Source of the DNA: UBA7446 sp038143535 | GTDB lineage: Bacteria > Bacteroidota > Bacteroidia > Flavobacteriales > Flavobacteriaceae | Reading direction: 5' to 3' | DNA: 64,000 bases | Assembly: GCA_038143535.1 (NCBI GenBank) | Contig: JAYQMD010000001.1 | Span: 496,001-560,000, forward strand | Part shown: one piece after another, positions 26,057 to 34,835 of the stretch | How positions within the stretch are numbered: position 1 is the stretch's first letter | Layout: each line of letters opens with the position of its first letter | The notes under the pieces: model-generated | Databases searched by the model: none | What the model was told of the DNA's origin: nothing | The model's input: only the letters and a program-made list of their open reading frames with translations | Program-made: the position numbers and the translations under genes

Positions 26057-26905
26057 ATGATAAACCACAACGGCGCGCTTACTTCTTCTCAGTCGCCTAT
26101 TTTTACAGCACAAAATCGCGGTTTGCTTTTTGGAGATGCAGTCTTTGAAACCTTACGCTACAGCCAAGACCATATCCATTTTTGGGAGGACCACTACTTT
26201 AGACTCATGGCTGCTATGCGTATTTTCCGCATGGACATCCCGATGACATTTACACCCGAGTTTTTAGAGCAAGAATGTTTGCGCGTGGTACAAGCACAAA
26301 GTGAAACAGCCCCAGCATGGCGCATTCGTTTAAACGTTTACCGAAAAGAAGGCGGCGCATATTTGCCCACCACCAGAGACGTTGATTATGTCATAGTAGC
26401 CAAAGCACTTGATTCGGAATACTACCTGTCTGCTGAAAATTATAAGGTTGCACTTTTCAACGATTACTATCTCCAAAAAAGCATGTTGTCAAACCTAAAA
26501 TCCAACAACAAAGCTCTGCAAGTTATTGGCAGTATATTTATGCAAGAGCAAGGTTTTGATAACGGTATATTAGTTAATGATGAAAAGGAAGTTGTTGAAT
26601 TTCTGAACGGTAATCTTTTTGTAGTAGAAGACGGAAAACTCCGCACGCCACCCATTAGTTCTGGTTGTTTGGATGGCATCATGCGCAAGCAAATCATACG
26701 GATTGCCAAAAAATTGGATATTTCTTGTGTGGAGGAGGCCATTTCACCTTTTGATTTGCAGCGTATACAAGAACTCTTTATGACCAATGCCATTGTTGGT
26801 ATTCAACCAGTCACAAATTATCGCCGCACAACTTATGACAAATCAATTACCTTAAAACTTAAACAAGGGCTTTTTGATTGGGTTAGTTCAAACCAGGGTA
26901 CTTAG
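26057..26905 (+). CDS. Class IV PLP aminotransferase (branched-chain/aminodeoxychorismate lyase type)
   Basis: A 282-aa fold-type IV enzyme. It shows NRGLLFGDAVFETLRY and HFWEDHYFRLMAAM near the N-terminus, a Lys-containing MLSNLKSNNKALQV segment and the cofactor-phosphate region VVEFLNGNLFVVEDGKLRTP, then SGCLDGIMRKQII. Family members act as branched-chain aminotransferase, D-amino-acid aminotransferase or 4-amino-4-deoxychorismate lyase (PabC); pab genes are not nearby so the specificity is left open. The end overlaps the convergent YqgE gene by 23 bp. Confidence 0.85.
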   Translation: MINHNGALTSSQSPIFTAQNRGLLFGDAVFETLRYSQDHIHFWEDHYFRLMAAMRIFRMDIPMTFTPEFLEQECLRVVQAQSETAPAWRIRLNVYRKEGGAYLPTTRDVDYVIVAKALDSEYYLSAENYKVALFNDYYLQKSMLSNLKSNNKALQVIGSIFMQEQGFDNGILVNDEKEVVEFLNGNLFVVEDGKLRTPPISSGCLDGIMRKQIIRIAKKLDISCVEEAISPFDLQRIQELFMTNAIVGIQPVTNYRRTTYDKSITLKLKQGLFDWVSSNQGT

Positions 26906-27413
26906 GTGCATTAGCATATAAAGCGTACTCACCACCCATATCTCGCATGATGTCTCCCCATAGTTGATGCTCTTTTTTAAAAATATTATATTTTTTTTTA
27001 ATTAGTAGCCAGCTTTTTTCATTGTGTTCATTTCGCAATTGGCCTTTACCCCAACCGCTATACCCTAAAAAAAACCGCAGCTGATCAGGTGTTGTTTTTT
27101 TCACAAGTATTGCTTCTTGAAGTGCCTCTAAGTCGCCACCCCAAAAGAGTTTGTTGCCAATCGCTTGCGCATTTGGTAAATCTTTCATGGTATGTACATA
27201 AAACAACCTATCGGTATCCACAGGACCACCTTGGTAAATGGGCAAGTCAATGGATAATTCAGGGATTAGTTCATCCAAGCTGTAATGCGTGGGCTGGTTT
27301 ACAACAAAGCCCAATGATCTTTCATCATTGTGCTCCGCCATAAGAATCACGCTTCTACCAAAAGACGGATCGCCTATAAGGGATGGATGCGCAATAAGTA
27401 ATTTTCCTACCAT
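26883..27413 (-). CDS. YqgE/AlgH family protein
   Basis: A 176-aa protein with the family start GKLLIAHPSLIGDPSFGRSV and ILMAEHNDERSLGFVVNQPT, then the central YQGGPVDTDRLFYVH and GYSGWGKGQLRNE. Members are small cytosolic proteins of unknown function. The start ATG overlaps the fmt stop by one base. Convergent with the aminotransferase IV gene. Confidence 0.9.
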   Translation of the reverse strand: MVGKLLIAHPSLIGDPSFGRSVILMAEHNDERSLGFVVNQPTHYSLDELIPELSIDLPIYQGGPVDTDRLFYVHTMKDLPNAQAIGNKLFWGGDLEALQEAILVKKTTPDQLRFFLGYSGWGKGQLRNEHNEKSWLLIKKKYNIFKKEHQLWGDIMRDMGGEYALYANAPKYPGLN

Positions 27414-28363
27414 TATATAAAACGAGCTGTTATCGGAAACTGAAACCCGTTTAAGAGCGCTGCCGTTTCCATACTTTTTTTATTTGGCAATTGCATTCTG
27501 TCTATATAAACATAGCCGTCTGTAACGCTTACATAAAGCTGTTTATCCTCAACTTTAATATGTCCAGGGGTTTCAATGGGCGTTCCGGCTATAAAGTGTG
27601 CATTTTGGATTTTCACCTGCACGGTTTCTTCATTGTTCTCCATCAGTGTCCACGCCGTTGGAAACGGGTTTAGGCCATGGATAAAATGCACTATGGTTTG
27701 CCCCGGTTTACTCCAGTCAATTTGGGTATTCTCCCGGCTTAATTTTGGCGCCGTGTTGATGATTGCTACCTCTTGTTGCGGCTTGGGTTTTAATGTCCCC
27801 GACGCTAAACCGTTAATGGTAGCAATAATCAATTCGCCTGATTGGGCTTGCATACGTTCGCTGAGTGAACCCATGGTGTCATCGGCTAATATATCTAGCT
27901 TTTTTTGAAGCAAAATGGCACCTGTATCAATTTTAGCATCAATTAAAAAGGTGCTAAGCCCAGACACTTGCTCACCGTTAATTATAGACCAGTGAATGGG
28001 CGCAGCTCCTCGATACTGGGGCAGGAGTGATGCGTGTAAGTTAAAAGTGCCAAGTTGTGGTAATTCCCAAACTACTTTGGGCAACATCCTAAAGGCAACA
28101 ACAACAAAGACGTCTGCATCTAATGCTTTAAGTTGTGCAACCGTATCTTCTGACGATAGTTTTTCAGGCTGAAATAGTGGGATATTGTATTCCAGCACAG
28201 CCTCTTTTACAGCAGAGAAGCGTAAGTTTTTTCCACGTCCAGCAGGGCGGTCAGGAGCCGTAACAACGCCAACAAGCTCGTGCTGACTATCCACGATGCT
28301 ACGCAGCCCGGGTACTGCAAAAGCGGGCGTTCCCATAAAAACTACTCTTAAGGATTTGTTCAT
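27413..28363 (-). CDS. fmt: Methionyl-tRNA formyltransferase
   Basis: Formylates initiator Met-tRNA using 10-formyl-tetrahydrofolate. The 316-aa protein starts MNKSLRVVFMGTPAFAVPGL and contains VVTAPDRPAGRGK, the catalytic-region segments TFNLHASLLPQYRGAAPIHW and IDTGAILLQK, and a C-terminal OB-like tRNA-binding domain (ending FIHGLNPFPTAWT and beyond). The ATG shares 4 bp (ATGA) with the recQ stop; the upstream in-frame extension is inside recQ and not credible. Confidence 0.95.
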   Translation of the reverse strand: MNKSLRVVFMGTPAFAVPGLRSIVDSQHELVGVVTAPDRPAGRGKNLRFSAVKEAVLEYNIPLFQPEKLSSEDTVAQLKALDADVFVVVAFRMLPKVVWELPQLGTFNLHASLLPQYRGAAPIHWSIINGEQVSGLSTFLIDAKIDTGAILLQKKLDILADDTMGSLSERMQAQSGELIIATINGLASGTLKPKPQQEVAIINTAPKLSRENTQIDWSKPGQTIVHFIHGLNPFPTAWTLMENNEETVQVKIQNAHFIAGTPIETPGHIKVEDKQLYVSVTDGYVYIDRMQLPNKKSMETAALLNGFQFPITARFI

Positions 28364-30213
28364 ATCAGTTTGTATTGGTTTGGTGCGTCTTGTATTACCA
28401 TTTCTTCTGCACACATTTCTTCTAAAGCCACCGCCAATTTTGTTCTGTCAAATGGTGCATCTTGAATTAACTGTTCCAAAGATAGTGCATCTTCTCGCGT
28501 GAGTCTTTGTTTTAAGTAGCTGATTATTTTAGCTATCGGGATTTTTTCGTCTACACAGCTAGAGCAGCTGCCACATTTTTTTTTATACGTTTCTCCAAAG
28601 TAGTGTAGCAATTTTTTTCGGTAACAAGTCTCGGCAGTAGCGTATGCCCAAATGGCACCAGCCAAACGCTTTTTTTCTTCCTTAAGCGTATTTAATTGAT
28701 GTAATACGGGCATCAAACTTATTTTATCTTCTCTTGGTACATGAAACATAATTCCACTATCTGCATGGAGTTGCTGCACTTCGGCATCGCCTTGTTTTTC
28801 TAGTTGTTTAATACATTCAATAGCACTGCTTAAATCCAGACCGCTTTTGAGGGCTATTTTATCTAAGTTGATTTCTTGAAACCTGTTGGTAATACCGCCT
28901 ATGTTTCGCAATAAATAATCCACAAATACATGCTCTTGTCCGATGTGCTTTCGCATTAGTTTTAAGCTAGTTTTCGGCCTGTTGTATTGGGTTAGTGTGA
29001 GCAATTGTCCACGCTCCAATACTTTGAGTACGTGATAGGTAGTTCTGTGTTTTAATTCATAGCACTCACAAAAAAGGGCGTGATTAAATACTAAAATGTC
29101 ATTTGGTTTTTCGCCATAGGCGATATCAAAATAATGACATAGGTGTTTGTATGTTTTCTTTATGTCCTCAACATTGGGAATACTCGCAGTCGCGCTTTTC
29201 CATAGTTTTTGATCATCTCCTTCTTCAATAAGCAAAGTGGCTTTTGCTGCACTTCCGTCTCTGCCACAACGCCCAATTTCTTGGTAGTACTGCTCCATGC
29301 TGAAGGGAAGCGTGGCGTGTACAACTCGTTGTACATTTGATTTGTCAATGCCCATGCCGAATGCCGAAGTGGCTACCATAACAGGCGTTTTTTCTTGCAT
29401 CCAGTCTGCTATGCGTTTTTCTTTGGCTAGTGCACCCCCGTGGAAAAAGTTTGTTCGGTGGCCCATATTGTTTAGGTGGGTGCTCAAAAGCTCGACACTT
29501 TTTCTAGTCCCCGCATATACAATTGCTGGCGTGCCTTTTGGTGCTAGGGCCTCTGAAATGGCTTCCAGCTTATTTGCTGTTTTCAGCAACTTTATCTCAA
29601 TATTTGGCCTGTCAAATGAGTTGGTTATTTGTATGGGTTGCGCTAGTTCGAGTGTCTTGCAAATATCTTCTTTAACCCTTTTTGTAGCAGTTGCGGTAAG
29701 GGCTATTGTTGGTGTTTCGGAAAGTTTGTTTTTCAGCCCTATGATTTGTCTGTAAGCTGGTCTAAAATCATGTCCCCATTCTGAGATGCAATGGGCTTCA
29801 TCAATGGGCAATAGGCAGATTTGCATTTCAGACAAGCGATCCTGAACCAAGGGGTGTTGCGCGCGCTCTGGTGATAGGTATACGAATTTAAATCCGCCAA
29901 ATTTACAATTGTCTAATGCAGTAACGAGGTCGTCTTCGCGCATGGGACCCGACAAATTCATGGCACGAACCCCCTTTTTTTTAAGGCTTTCCACTTGATC
30001 GCTTATCAGCGCTATCAACGGGCTTATGACGATACACAATCCTGGCTTTGTAAGGGGCGGTAGTTGGTAGCACAAACTTTTTCCACCCCCAGTAGGCAAT
30101 ACAACAAGGCAGTCTTTATTATCTAAGACAGCGCCTATGGCCTCTTTTTGTCCCGGGCGAAATTCCGAGGCATTCCAATGGCTCTTTAGTACGTCATATA
30201 TGCCACTTTTCAT
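28360..30213 (-). CDS. recQ: ATP-dependent DNA helicase RecQ
   Basis: A 617-aa 3'-5' DNA helicase. Motif I is VVLPTGGGKSLCYQLPPL, the Walker B box LPIDEAHCISEWGHDFR, motif VI region YQEIGRCGRDGSAAKA; the zinc site has CYRKK and CGSCSSC. Between helicase core and zinc site there is a ~190-residue helical insertion not seen in E. coli RecQ, and after it only about 60 residues, so no HRDC domain is evident. The gene follows the interrupted ATPase gene by an ATGA overlap and precedes fmt in the same way. Confidence 0.92.
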   Translation of the reverse strand: MKSGIYDVLKSHWNASEFRPGQKEAIGAVLDNKDCLVVLPTGGGKSLCYQLPPLTKPGLCIVISPLIALISDQVESLKKKGVRAMNLSGPMREDDLVTALDNCKFGGFKFVYLSPERAQHPLVQDRLSEMQICLLPIDEAHCISEWGHDFRPAYRQIIGLKNKLSETPTIALTATATKRVKEDICKTLELAQPIQITNSFDRPNIEIKLLKTANKLEAISEALAPKGTPAIVYAGTRKSVELLSTHLNNMGHRTNFFHGGALAKEKRIADWMQEKTPVMVATSAFGMGIDKSNVQRVVHATLPFSMEQYYQEIGRCGRDGSAAKATLLIEEGDDQKLWKSATASIPNVEDIKKTYKHLCHYFDIAYGEKPNDILVFNHALFCECYELKHRTTYHVLKVLERGQLLTLTQYNRPKTSLKLMRKHIGQEHVFVDYLLRNIGGITNRFQEINLDKIALKSGLDLSSAIECIKQLEKQGDAEVQQLHADSGIMFHVPREDKISLMPVLHQLNTLKEEKKRLAGAIWAYATAETCYRKKLLHYFGETYKKKCGSCSSCVDEKIPIAKIISYLKQRLTREDALSLEQLIQDAPFDRTKLAVALEEMCAEEMVIQDAPNQYKLI

Positions 30214-30740
30214 AGGTGATCCAATATAAATCGAAATCGTTCTTCGATAGTCGATTTAGGTACTTCTATACACTGCATGCCAAAATGGGTATAGGTTTCT
30301 AACAGGGCTTTATGAAAATGTACTGCTTCCTCAAATACTTCCATACGCTCGGTATCTTGCGTAAAAATAGCTTCCCATGGCGGAAACACAAAAACGGCAT
30401 CATATCAGTAGGTACTGCAATCATTCAGCATACCGCAAGGAACCTCATCTCCAATGGCATTTAGATAGGCTAACACGTCGTGTATGCCCCTGTCGTAGAC
30501 ATGTATTTTATTTTTTTTATCCTCAAAATAGTCATGCAAACGGCGCTCAAAAAGGGCTTCACTAAAACCCAGCGGATTGTCTAGGAATGGTTGTGTGACG
30601 CCTTTGGCTAAGGCTTTGCTTATGACGCCTCTAGATACTTCTTCAAAACAATGTGTGTCTGGGTGTTGGATGTGATTCAACAGGCTTGTCTTGCCACTTG
30701 ATGGCCCTCCAGTCAATACGATTCTTTTGTGTTCAAGCAT
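30210..30740 (-). pseudogene. AAA_28-type P-loop ATPase/kinase, interrupted by in-frame TGA
   Basis: A 177-codon reading frame that would encode a NadR/AAA_28-like protein (Walker A TGGPSSGKTSL, then CFEEVSRGVI, YDRGIHDVLAYLNAIGD, and after the stop YDAVFVFPPWEAIFTQDTERM and VPKSTIEERFRFILDHL). One TGA at 30405-30407 interrupts it after ...NDCSTY; both halves are in the same frame and both match the family, so a single base change is the likely cause. It ends with an ATGA overlap into recQ. Either a fresh pseudogene or a read-through case; no SECIS-like element was looked for by computation. Confidence 0.8.
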
Positions 30741-30756
30741 ACACAAATGTCGTTAA

Positions 30757-30785
30757 TTGTTGCCTTATCTAAAACTGTATATTTG
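30757..30785 (+). promoter_or_regulatory. Promoter of the DUF493 gene
   Basis: TTG at 30757-30759, 18-bp spacer, TATATTTG at 30778-30785. The ATG begins 4 nt after the -7 box, so the mRNA would start at or next to the ATG. Confidence 0.6.
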
Positions 30786-30789
30786 CGTA

Positions 30790-31080
30790 ATGCAACAAAA
30801 TCCCAAAGACACGTCGTTTTACGAACGATTTCATCAGCAGTTATTGGAAAGCAATACATGGCCTGGTGTTTACGTTTTTAAATTTATTATTCCTTCTTCG
30901 GATGAGGACAAAGCGGCTTTGTTGGATTTGTTTGAAAACGACAAAGTGACGGTCAATGTAAGGGCTTCTAGCAAAGGTAAATACACCAGTATTTCCATTG
31001 CAGGTAAGTTTGGAAGTCCAGATATAATCATTCAAAAACACAAACTGGCTTCGAAAATCCCAAACATCATCCAACTCTAA
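30790..31080 (+). CDS. DUF493 family protein
   Basis: A 96-aa cytosolic protein with PSSDEDKAALLDLFEND and the C-terminal VNVRASSKGKYTSISIAGK region typical of DUF493 (YbeD-like ACT-fold proteins). Function unknown. The start is the ATG directly behind a strong promoter; the open frame upstream to 30757 overlaps that promoter. It is followed after 37 bp by the DUF4290 gene. Confidence 0.87.
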   Translation: MQQNPKDTSFYERFHQQLLESNTWPGVYVFKFIIPSSDEDKAALLDLFENDKVTVNVRASSKGKYTSISIAGKFGSPDIIIQKHKLASKIPNIIQL

Positions 31081-31117
31081 GTTATTTTTTATTAGTTTTA
31101 CCTCATAAATCTCCCTT

Positions 31118-31768
31118 TTGATAGACAACCTTCAATACAACACAGAGCGTTCAATGCTAGCCATTCCTGAATATGGTCGCCACATTCACAAAATGATTCA
31201 GCAAGTTTTAGCTGAAGAAAACAAAGAACAACGCAACAAACAGGCCCAAGCTATCATTGGCATTATGGGCAATCTAAACCCACACTTAAGAGACGTCGCG
31301 GACTTTCAGCACAAACTTTGGGATCAGCTTTTTATCATGTCTGATTTCAAATTGGACGTTGATGCGCCTTTCCCAAAACCCGATGCCGAAGTACTCGCAG
31401 CACCACCAACTCCTTTGGCTTACCCACAATCGTTCCCTAAATACCGATTCTACGGTAACAACATTAAGGGCATGATTGACGTAATCGTTGGTTGGGAAGA
31501 AGGAGACTTAAAACAAGCATTGATTTATGTGATTGCCAATCACATGAAAAAATGTTTCCTCAACTGGAATAAAGACACGGTTGATGACGAGGTTATTTTT
31601 GGTCATTTGGCCGAACTCTCTGGCGGCAAAATTGTCATCGATGCTAAAGATGAGGTGTTGTCGGCTTCTGAAAACTTAATTCGACTGACAAACAAGCGTT
31701 TTGCCAAGGGTTCAAGAAGTAATACCAAGAATCATAAATACCGAAACCAAAAGCAGCGGCGTAAATAA
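31118..31768 (+). CDS. DUF4290 family protein, TTG start
   Basis: A 216-aa Bacteroidota-specific protein. It shows NLQYNTERSMLAIPEYGRH near the start, GIMGNLNPHLRDVADFQH and YRFYGNNIKGMIDVIV, features of DUF4290. Homologues as I recall them begin at the residue before the NLQYNTER segment, which here corresponds to a TTG codon at 31118; the first ATG (31154) would remove 12 conserved residues. The C-terminus is Arg/Lys/Asn rich. Function unknown. murA begins 1 bp after its stop. Confidence 0.87.
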   Translation: MIDNLQYNTERSMLAIPEYGRHIHKMIQQVLAEENKEQRNKQAQAIIGIMGNLNPHLRDVADFQHKLWDQLFIMSDFKLDVDAPFPKPDAEVLAAPPTPLAYPQSFPKYRFYGNNIKGMIDVIVGWEEGDLKQALIYVIANHMKKCFLNWNKDTVDDEVIFGHLAELSGGKIVIDAKDEVLSASENLIRLTNKRFAKGSRSNTKNHKYRNQKQRRK

Positions 31769-31769
31769 A

Positions 31770-33080
31770 ATGAGTGCTTTTAAAGTTACTGGTGGTGTAT
31801 CATTATCAGGTTCCATACAACCTCAAGGAGCCAAGAACGAGGCGCTACAAATTTTATGTGCTGTATTGCTTACGCCTGAGCCAGTAACAATTCACAATAT
31901 TCCCAATATAATTGACGTAAATAAGCTAATTCAAATTCTTGAAAAGCTTGGTGTAAAGGTGGAAAAACACATTGACGATAGTTATACTTTTCAAGCAAAT
32001 AACGTTGATATAGATTACCTTCAGTCCGATGATTTTAAGATAGCTGGTCGTGGTTTACGCGGCTCCATTATGATTGTAGGTCCTCTGTTAGCACGATTCG
32101 GTAAAGGGTTTATTCCCAAACCTGGGGGCGATAAGATTGGACGACGTCGACTCGACACCCACTTTCAAGGTTTTATCAATCTGGGTGCTACATTTCGCTA
32201 TAACAAGGAGGAGTATTTTTATGGGGTTGAAGCTAAGGAACTTAAGGGCACATATATGTTGCTTGACGAAGCTTCTGTTACTGGAACCGCCAATATTGTC
32301 ATGGCAGCTGTCTTGGCAAAAGGAACAACTACGATATATAATGCCGCATGCGAACCCTATTTGCAGCAGCTCTGTAATATGCTTGTCCGTATGGGTGCCA
32401 ATATTTTAGGAATTGGTTCTAACTTATTAACCATCGAAGGCGTTAAATCGTTGGGTGGCACCAAACATCGTGTGCTTCCCGATATGATTGAAATTGGTAG
32501 TTGGATTGGTTTGGCAGCACTCACCAGAAGTGCACTTACTATTAAAGACGTGCAATGGGATTATCTGGGTCAAATACCAGATGTATTCCGCCGACTGGGA
32601 ATTACTGTTGAAAAAAAGGATGATGATATGTTCATTCCAGAGCATCCCGATGGATATGAAATCCAAAGTTATATTGACGGATCTGTAATGACCGTATCCG
32701 ATGCGCCTTGGCCTGGTTTTACTCCTGACCTTTTGAGTATTGTATTGGTGGTTGCAACTCAAGCAAGGGGAAGTGTCTTGATTCATCAAAAAATGTTTGA
32801 GAGTCGTTTGTTTTTTGTCGATAAGCTTATAGATATGGGTGCTAAAATCATCTTATGTGATCCGCACCGTGCCAACGTCATCGGCCACGATTTTAAATCA
32901 ACACTGAAAGCTACCACAATGACTTCTCCAGACATCCGTGCCGGTATCTCTCTTCTAATAGCAGCGATGTCTGCCAAGGGTACCAGTACCATTTTTAATA
33001 TTGAGCAAATTGACCGAGGCTATCAAGATATTGATACGCGTCTGCGCGCCATAGGCGCAAAAATTGAGCGTATAGCCTAG
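31770..33080 (+). CDS. murA: UDP-N-acetylglucosamine 1-carboxyvinyltransferase, Cys-to-Asp type
   Basis: First committed step of peptidoglycan synthesis: adds enolpyruvate from PEP to UDP-GlcNAc. The 436-aa protein starts MSAFKVTGGVSLSGSIQPQG and shows PQGAKNEALQ, GRGLRGSIMIVGPLLARFG and RAGISLLIAAM. In the active loop the usual PGGCxIG reads KPGGDKIGRRR: the catalytic Cys (E. coli Cys115, the fosfomycin target) is Asp121. This exchange is known from mycobacterial and chlamydial MurA and gives natural fosfomycin resistance. ATG 31770 is 1 bp after the DUF4290 stop, indicating coupling. Confidence 0.95.
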   Translation: MSAFKVTGGVSLSGSIQPQGAKNEALQILCAVLLTPEPVTIHNIPNIIDVNKLIQILEKLGVKVEKHIDDSYTFQANNVDIDYLQSDDFKIAGRGLRGSIMIVGPLLARFGKGFIPKPGGDKIGRRRLDTHFQGFINLGATFRYNKEEYFYGVEAKELKGTYMLLDEASVTGTANIVMAAVLAKGTTTIYNAACEPYLQQLCNMLVRMGANILGIGSNLLTIEGVKSLGGTKHRVLPDMIEIGSWIGLAALTRSALTIKDVQWDYLGQIPDVFRRLGITVEKKDDDMFIPEHPDGYEIQSYIDGSVMTVSDAPWPGFTPDLLSIVLVVATQARGSVLIHQKMFESRLFFVDKLIDMGAKIILCDPHRANVIGHDFKSTLKATTMTSPDIRAGISLLIAAMSAKGTSTIFNIEQIDRGYQDIDTRLRAIGAKIERIA

Positions 33081-33087
33081 TACTTTT

Positions 33088-33366
33088 CTAGCGTTTAGGC
33101 ACCTTGTTGTTGCTGATGCTGCGTTGTCTGCTACATTTAAAGCGCCCAACTTCTTCACCCCGCTTTTTTAAGTGTTTTGTTTTTCGCCCTTGAACGCGCT
33201 TGCGCCAGCGTTTAAAACTGTTTGGTTTTAAGTTGTTTCGCATGATGGTAATCACCTCTTCTTCCTTGAGTCCAAACTGCATGGTAATGGCATCAAAAGG
33301 GGTGCGGTCTTCCCAACCCATTTCTATAATCCGATCGATATCTCTTAAACTAAGTTCTTTTTTCAT
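33088..33366 (-). CDS. TIGR03643 family small basic protein
   Basis: A 92-aa protein, very Arg/Lys rich, with LSLRDIDRIIEMGWEDRTPF and FGLKEEEVITIMRNNLKPNSFKRWRKR split over two helices: a helix-turn-helix-like N-terminus and basic tail, as in the TIGR03643 family that is often found next to cryptochrome/photolyase genes. A DNA- or RNA-binding role is plausible but unproven. It overlaps the fourth photolyase homologue by 4 bp and is the last gene of the photolyase operon; murA converges 7 bp away. Confidence 0.82.
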   Translation of the reverse strand: MKKELSLRDIDRIIEMGWEDRTPFDAITMQFGLKEEEVITIMRNNLKPNSFKRWRKRVQGRKTKHLKKRGEEVGRFKCSRQRSISNNKVPKR

Positions 33367-34835
33367 CTATCCATAATGTTTTCTCTGTCCGGCAGCGTAT
33401 GCATTGCCAATATACGCTTACGCTCTCTTCGCACGGTAGGATTGCGCTTCATGTGCCACAAAACACTTGAGGCATGTTTGTATGTTTCTTTAATGGCTAC
33501 AATTGGCTTAGGATAATTTTTGCCCAACACACAATTGTAGGCTTGTTGTTCAAGTGCCGTCATGGACCAAGGTTCCAACACAAAAGGGGTGGGGAGTTGT
33601 GCTAGCTCTGGCACCCACTTACGAATAAAAGCACCTTCTGGGTCGTGCTCAAGCGCATTTTTGGTTGGGTTGTAGATGCGTACCATGTTAATTCCCGTTT
33701 CACCCGCTTGCATTTGAAACTGTGGATAGTGAATTCCGGGTTCAAAATCTAAAAACTGTTTACCTAAAAACACAGCGCCCATTTGCCAAGGTTGCCACAG
33801 ATGGTGTGTAAAAAATGAAACGACCATGGCGCGCATTCTGAAATTTAAATAGCCCGTTTCAACCACACAGCGCATGCTTGCATCAACGAGTGGAAAACCC
33901 GTTATTCCTGTCTTCCATGCGTTGATATAGTCTGTATTAACTTGTTTTTTTAGCTGACGAAAACCCGTGTTTACGCTTTCGAATTCCATGCGGGTTTCCA
34001 TTTCAAATTTTTGAATAAAATGTGCTTGCCAGCGCAACCTAGATGTAAAGGCATTTAACTGAAATCCGCTAGCGCCTTGGGCTTTTGCTTTCTTGGCGCG
34101 TTGCCACACATAGCGAACTGAAAGATTACCCCAAGCGATATAAGGCGATACACGCCCACAGTGTGTTCGTGCAGCCTTTGGTTTTGATATGGATTGCTGA
34201 TATTTTTTATGCCGATGGCTTAAAAAGCTTTCTAGATAAGCCAAGCCTGTTTTGGTTCCGCCTGCTTGGATGCCCTCTAGCTTTTTAGGATCAAGTACTT
34301 CTTCTGCTAATCCCATGCTTTCAGCTGTTGTAAAGCTAGCCGCAGACGCTTCAAATGATTTGATGGGTTGCATCATATAGCTTGTCCATGTATTGCGCCA
34401 ACTCTTGCGGTTCTTTATTCCTCTTAATACGCCATTATTGACGTGTTCTTTCCAGAAAATGCGTTTTGACACACACCAATTTTTCACGGCTTTGTCACGG
34501 GCATAGGTTGCGTTTAAGCCCGTTTCTTGCATGGAGAACAGCGTGTTTATTTTCATGCTAGTCTGAATGCTGTCCAAGACTTCTAGCACCTCATTCTTAT
34601 AGACATGTACCCGGGTGTCAAATTGTTTGAGTGCTCCGTTTAACGCTACCAATGATTGGGCAATAAAATTGTGATGCCGCTTGTGATAGTGTGGATTTTC
34701 TTCGAGGCTTGGCTCCATTACATAGAGCAACAGCAGTGGTAAGTCACTGTTTATGGCGTCTTGCAGTCCTTCGTTGTCAAGAAGTCGCAAGTCTCTTTTA
34801 AACCAAAAAACGTTAATTTCTTTTTTAGAATGCAT
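33363..34835 (-). CDS. Cryptochrome/photolyase family protein (fourth paralogue)
   Basis: A 490-aa member of the photolyase/cryptochrome superfamily: N-terminal alpha/beta domain (INVFWFKRDLRLLDNEGL) and C-terminal FAD-binding domain with WGNLSVRYVWQ, LRWQAHF, ITGFPLVDASMR, GYLNFRMRAMVVSF and QMQAGETGINMVRIYNP. It is distinct from the other three homologues in the operon and belongs to a group usually annotated as FAD-binding or DNA photolyase without tested substrate. Which lesion it repairs, or whether it signals, is unknown. It overlaps the iron-sulfur photolyase gene by 11 bp. Confidence 0.85.
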   Translation of the reverse strand: MHSKKEINVFWFKRDLRLLDNEGLQDAINSDLPLLLLYVMEPSLEENPHYHKRHHNFIAQSLVALNGALKQFDTRVHVYKNEVLEVLDSIQTSMKINTLFSMQETGLNATYARDKAVKNWCVSKRIFWKEHVNNGVLRGIKNRKSWRNTWTSYMMQPIKSFEASAASFTTAESMGLAEEVLDPKKLEGIQAGGTKTGLAYLESFLSHRHKKYQQSISKPKAARTHCGRVSPYIAWGNLSVRYVWQRAKKAKAQGASGFQLNAFTSRLRWQAHFIQKFEMETRMEFESVNTGFRQLKKQVNTDYINAWKTGITGFPLVDASMRCVVETGYLNFRMRAMVVSFFTHHLWQPWQMGAVFLGKQFLDFEPGIHYPQFQMQAGETGINMVRIYNPTKNALEHDPEGAFIRKWVPELAQLPTPFVLEPWSMTALEQQAYNCVLGKNYPKPIVAIKETYKHASSVLWHMKRNPTVRRERKRILAMHTLPDRENIMDR

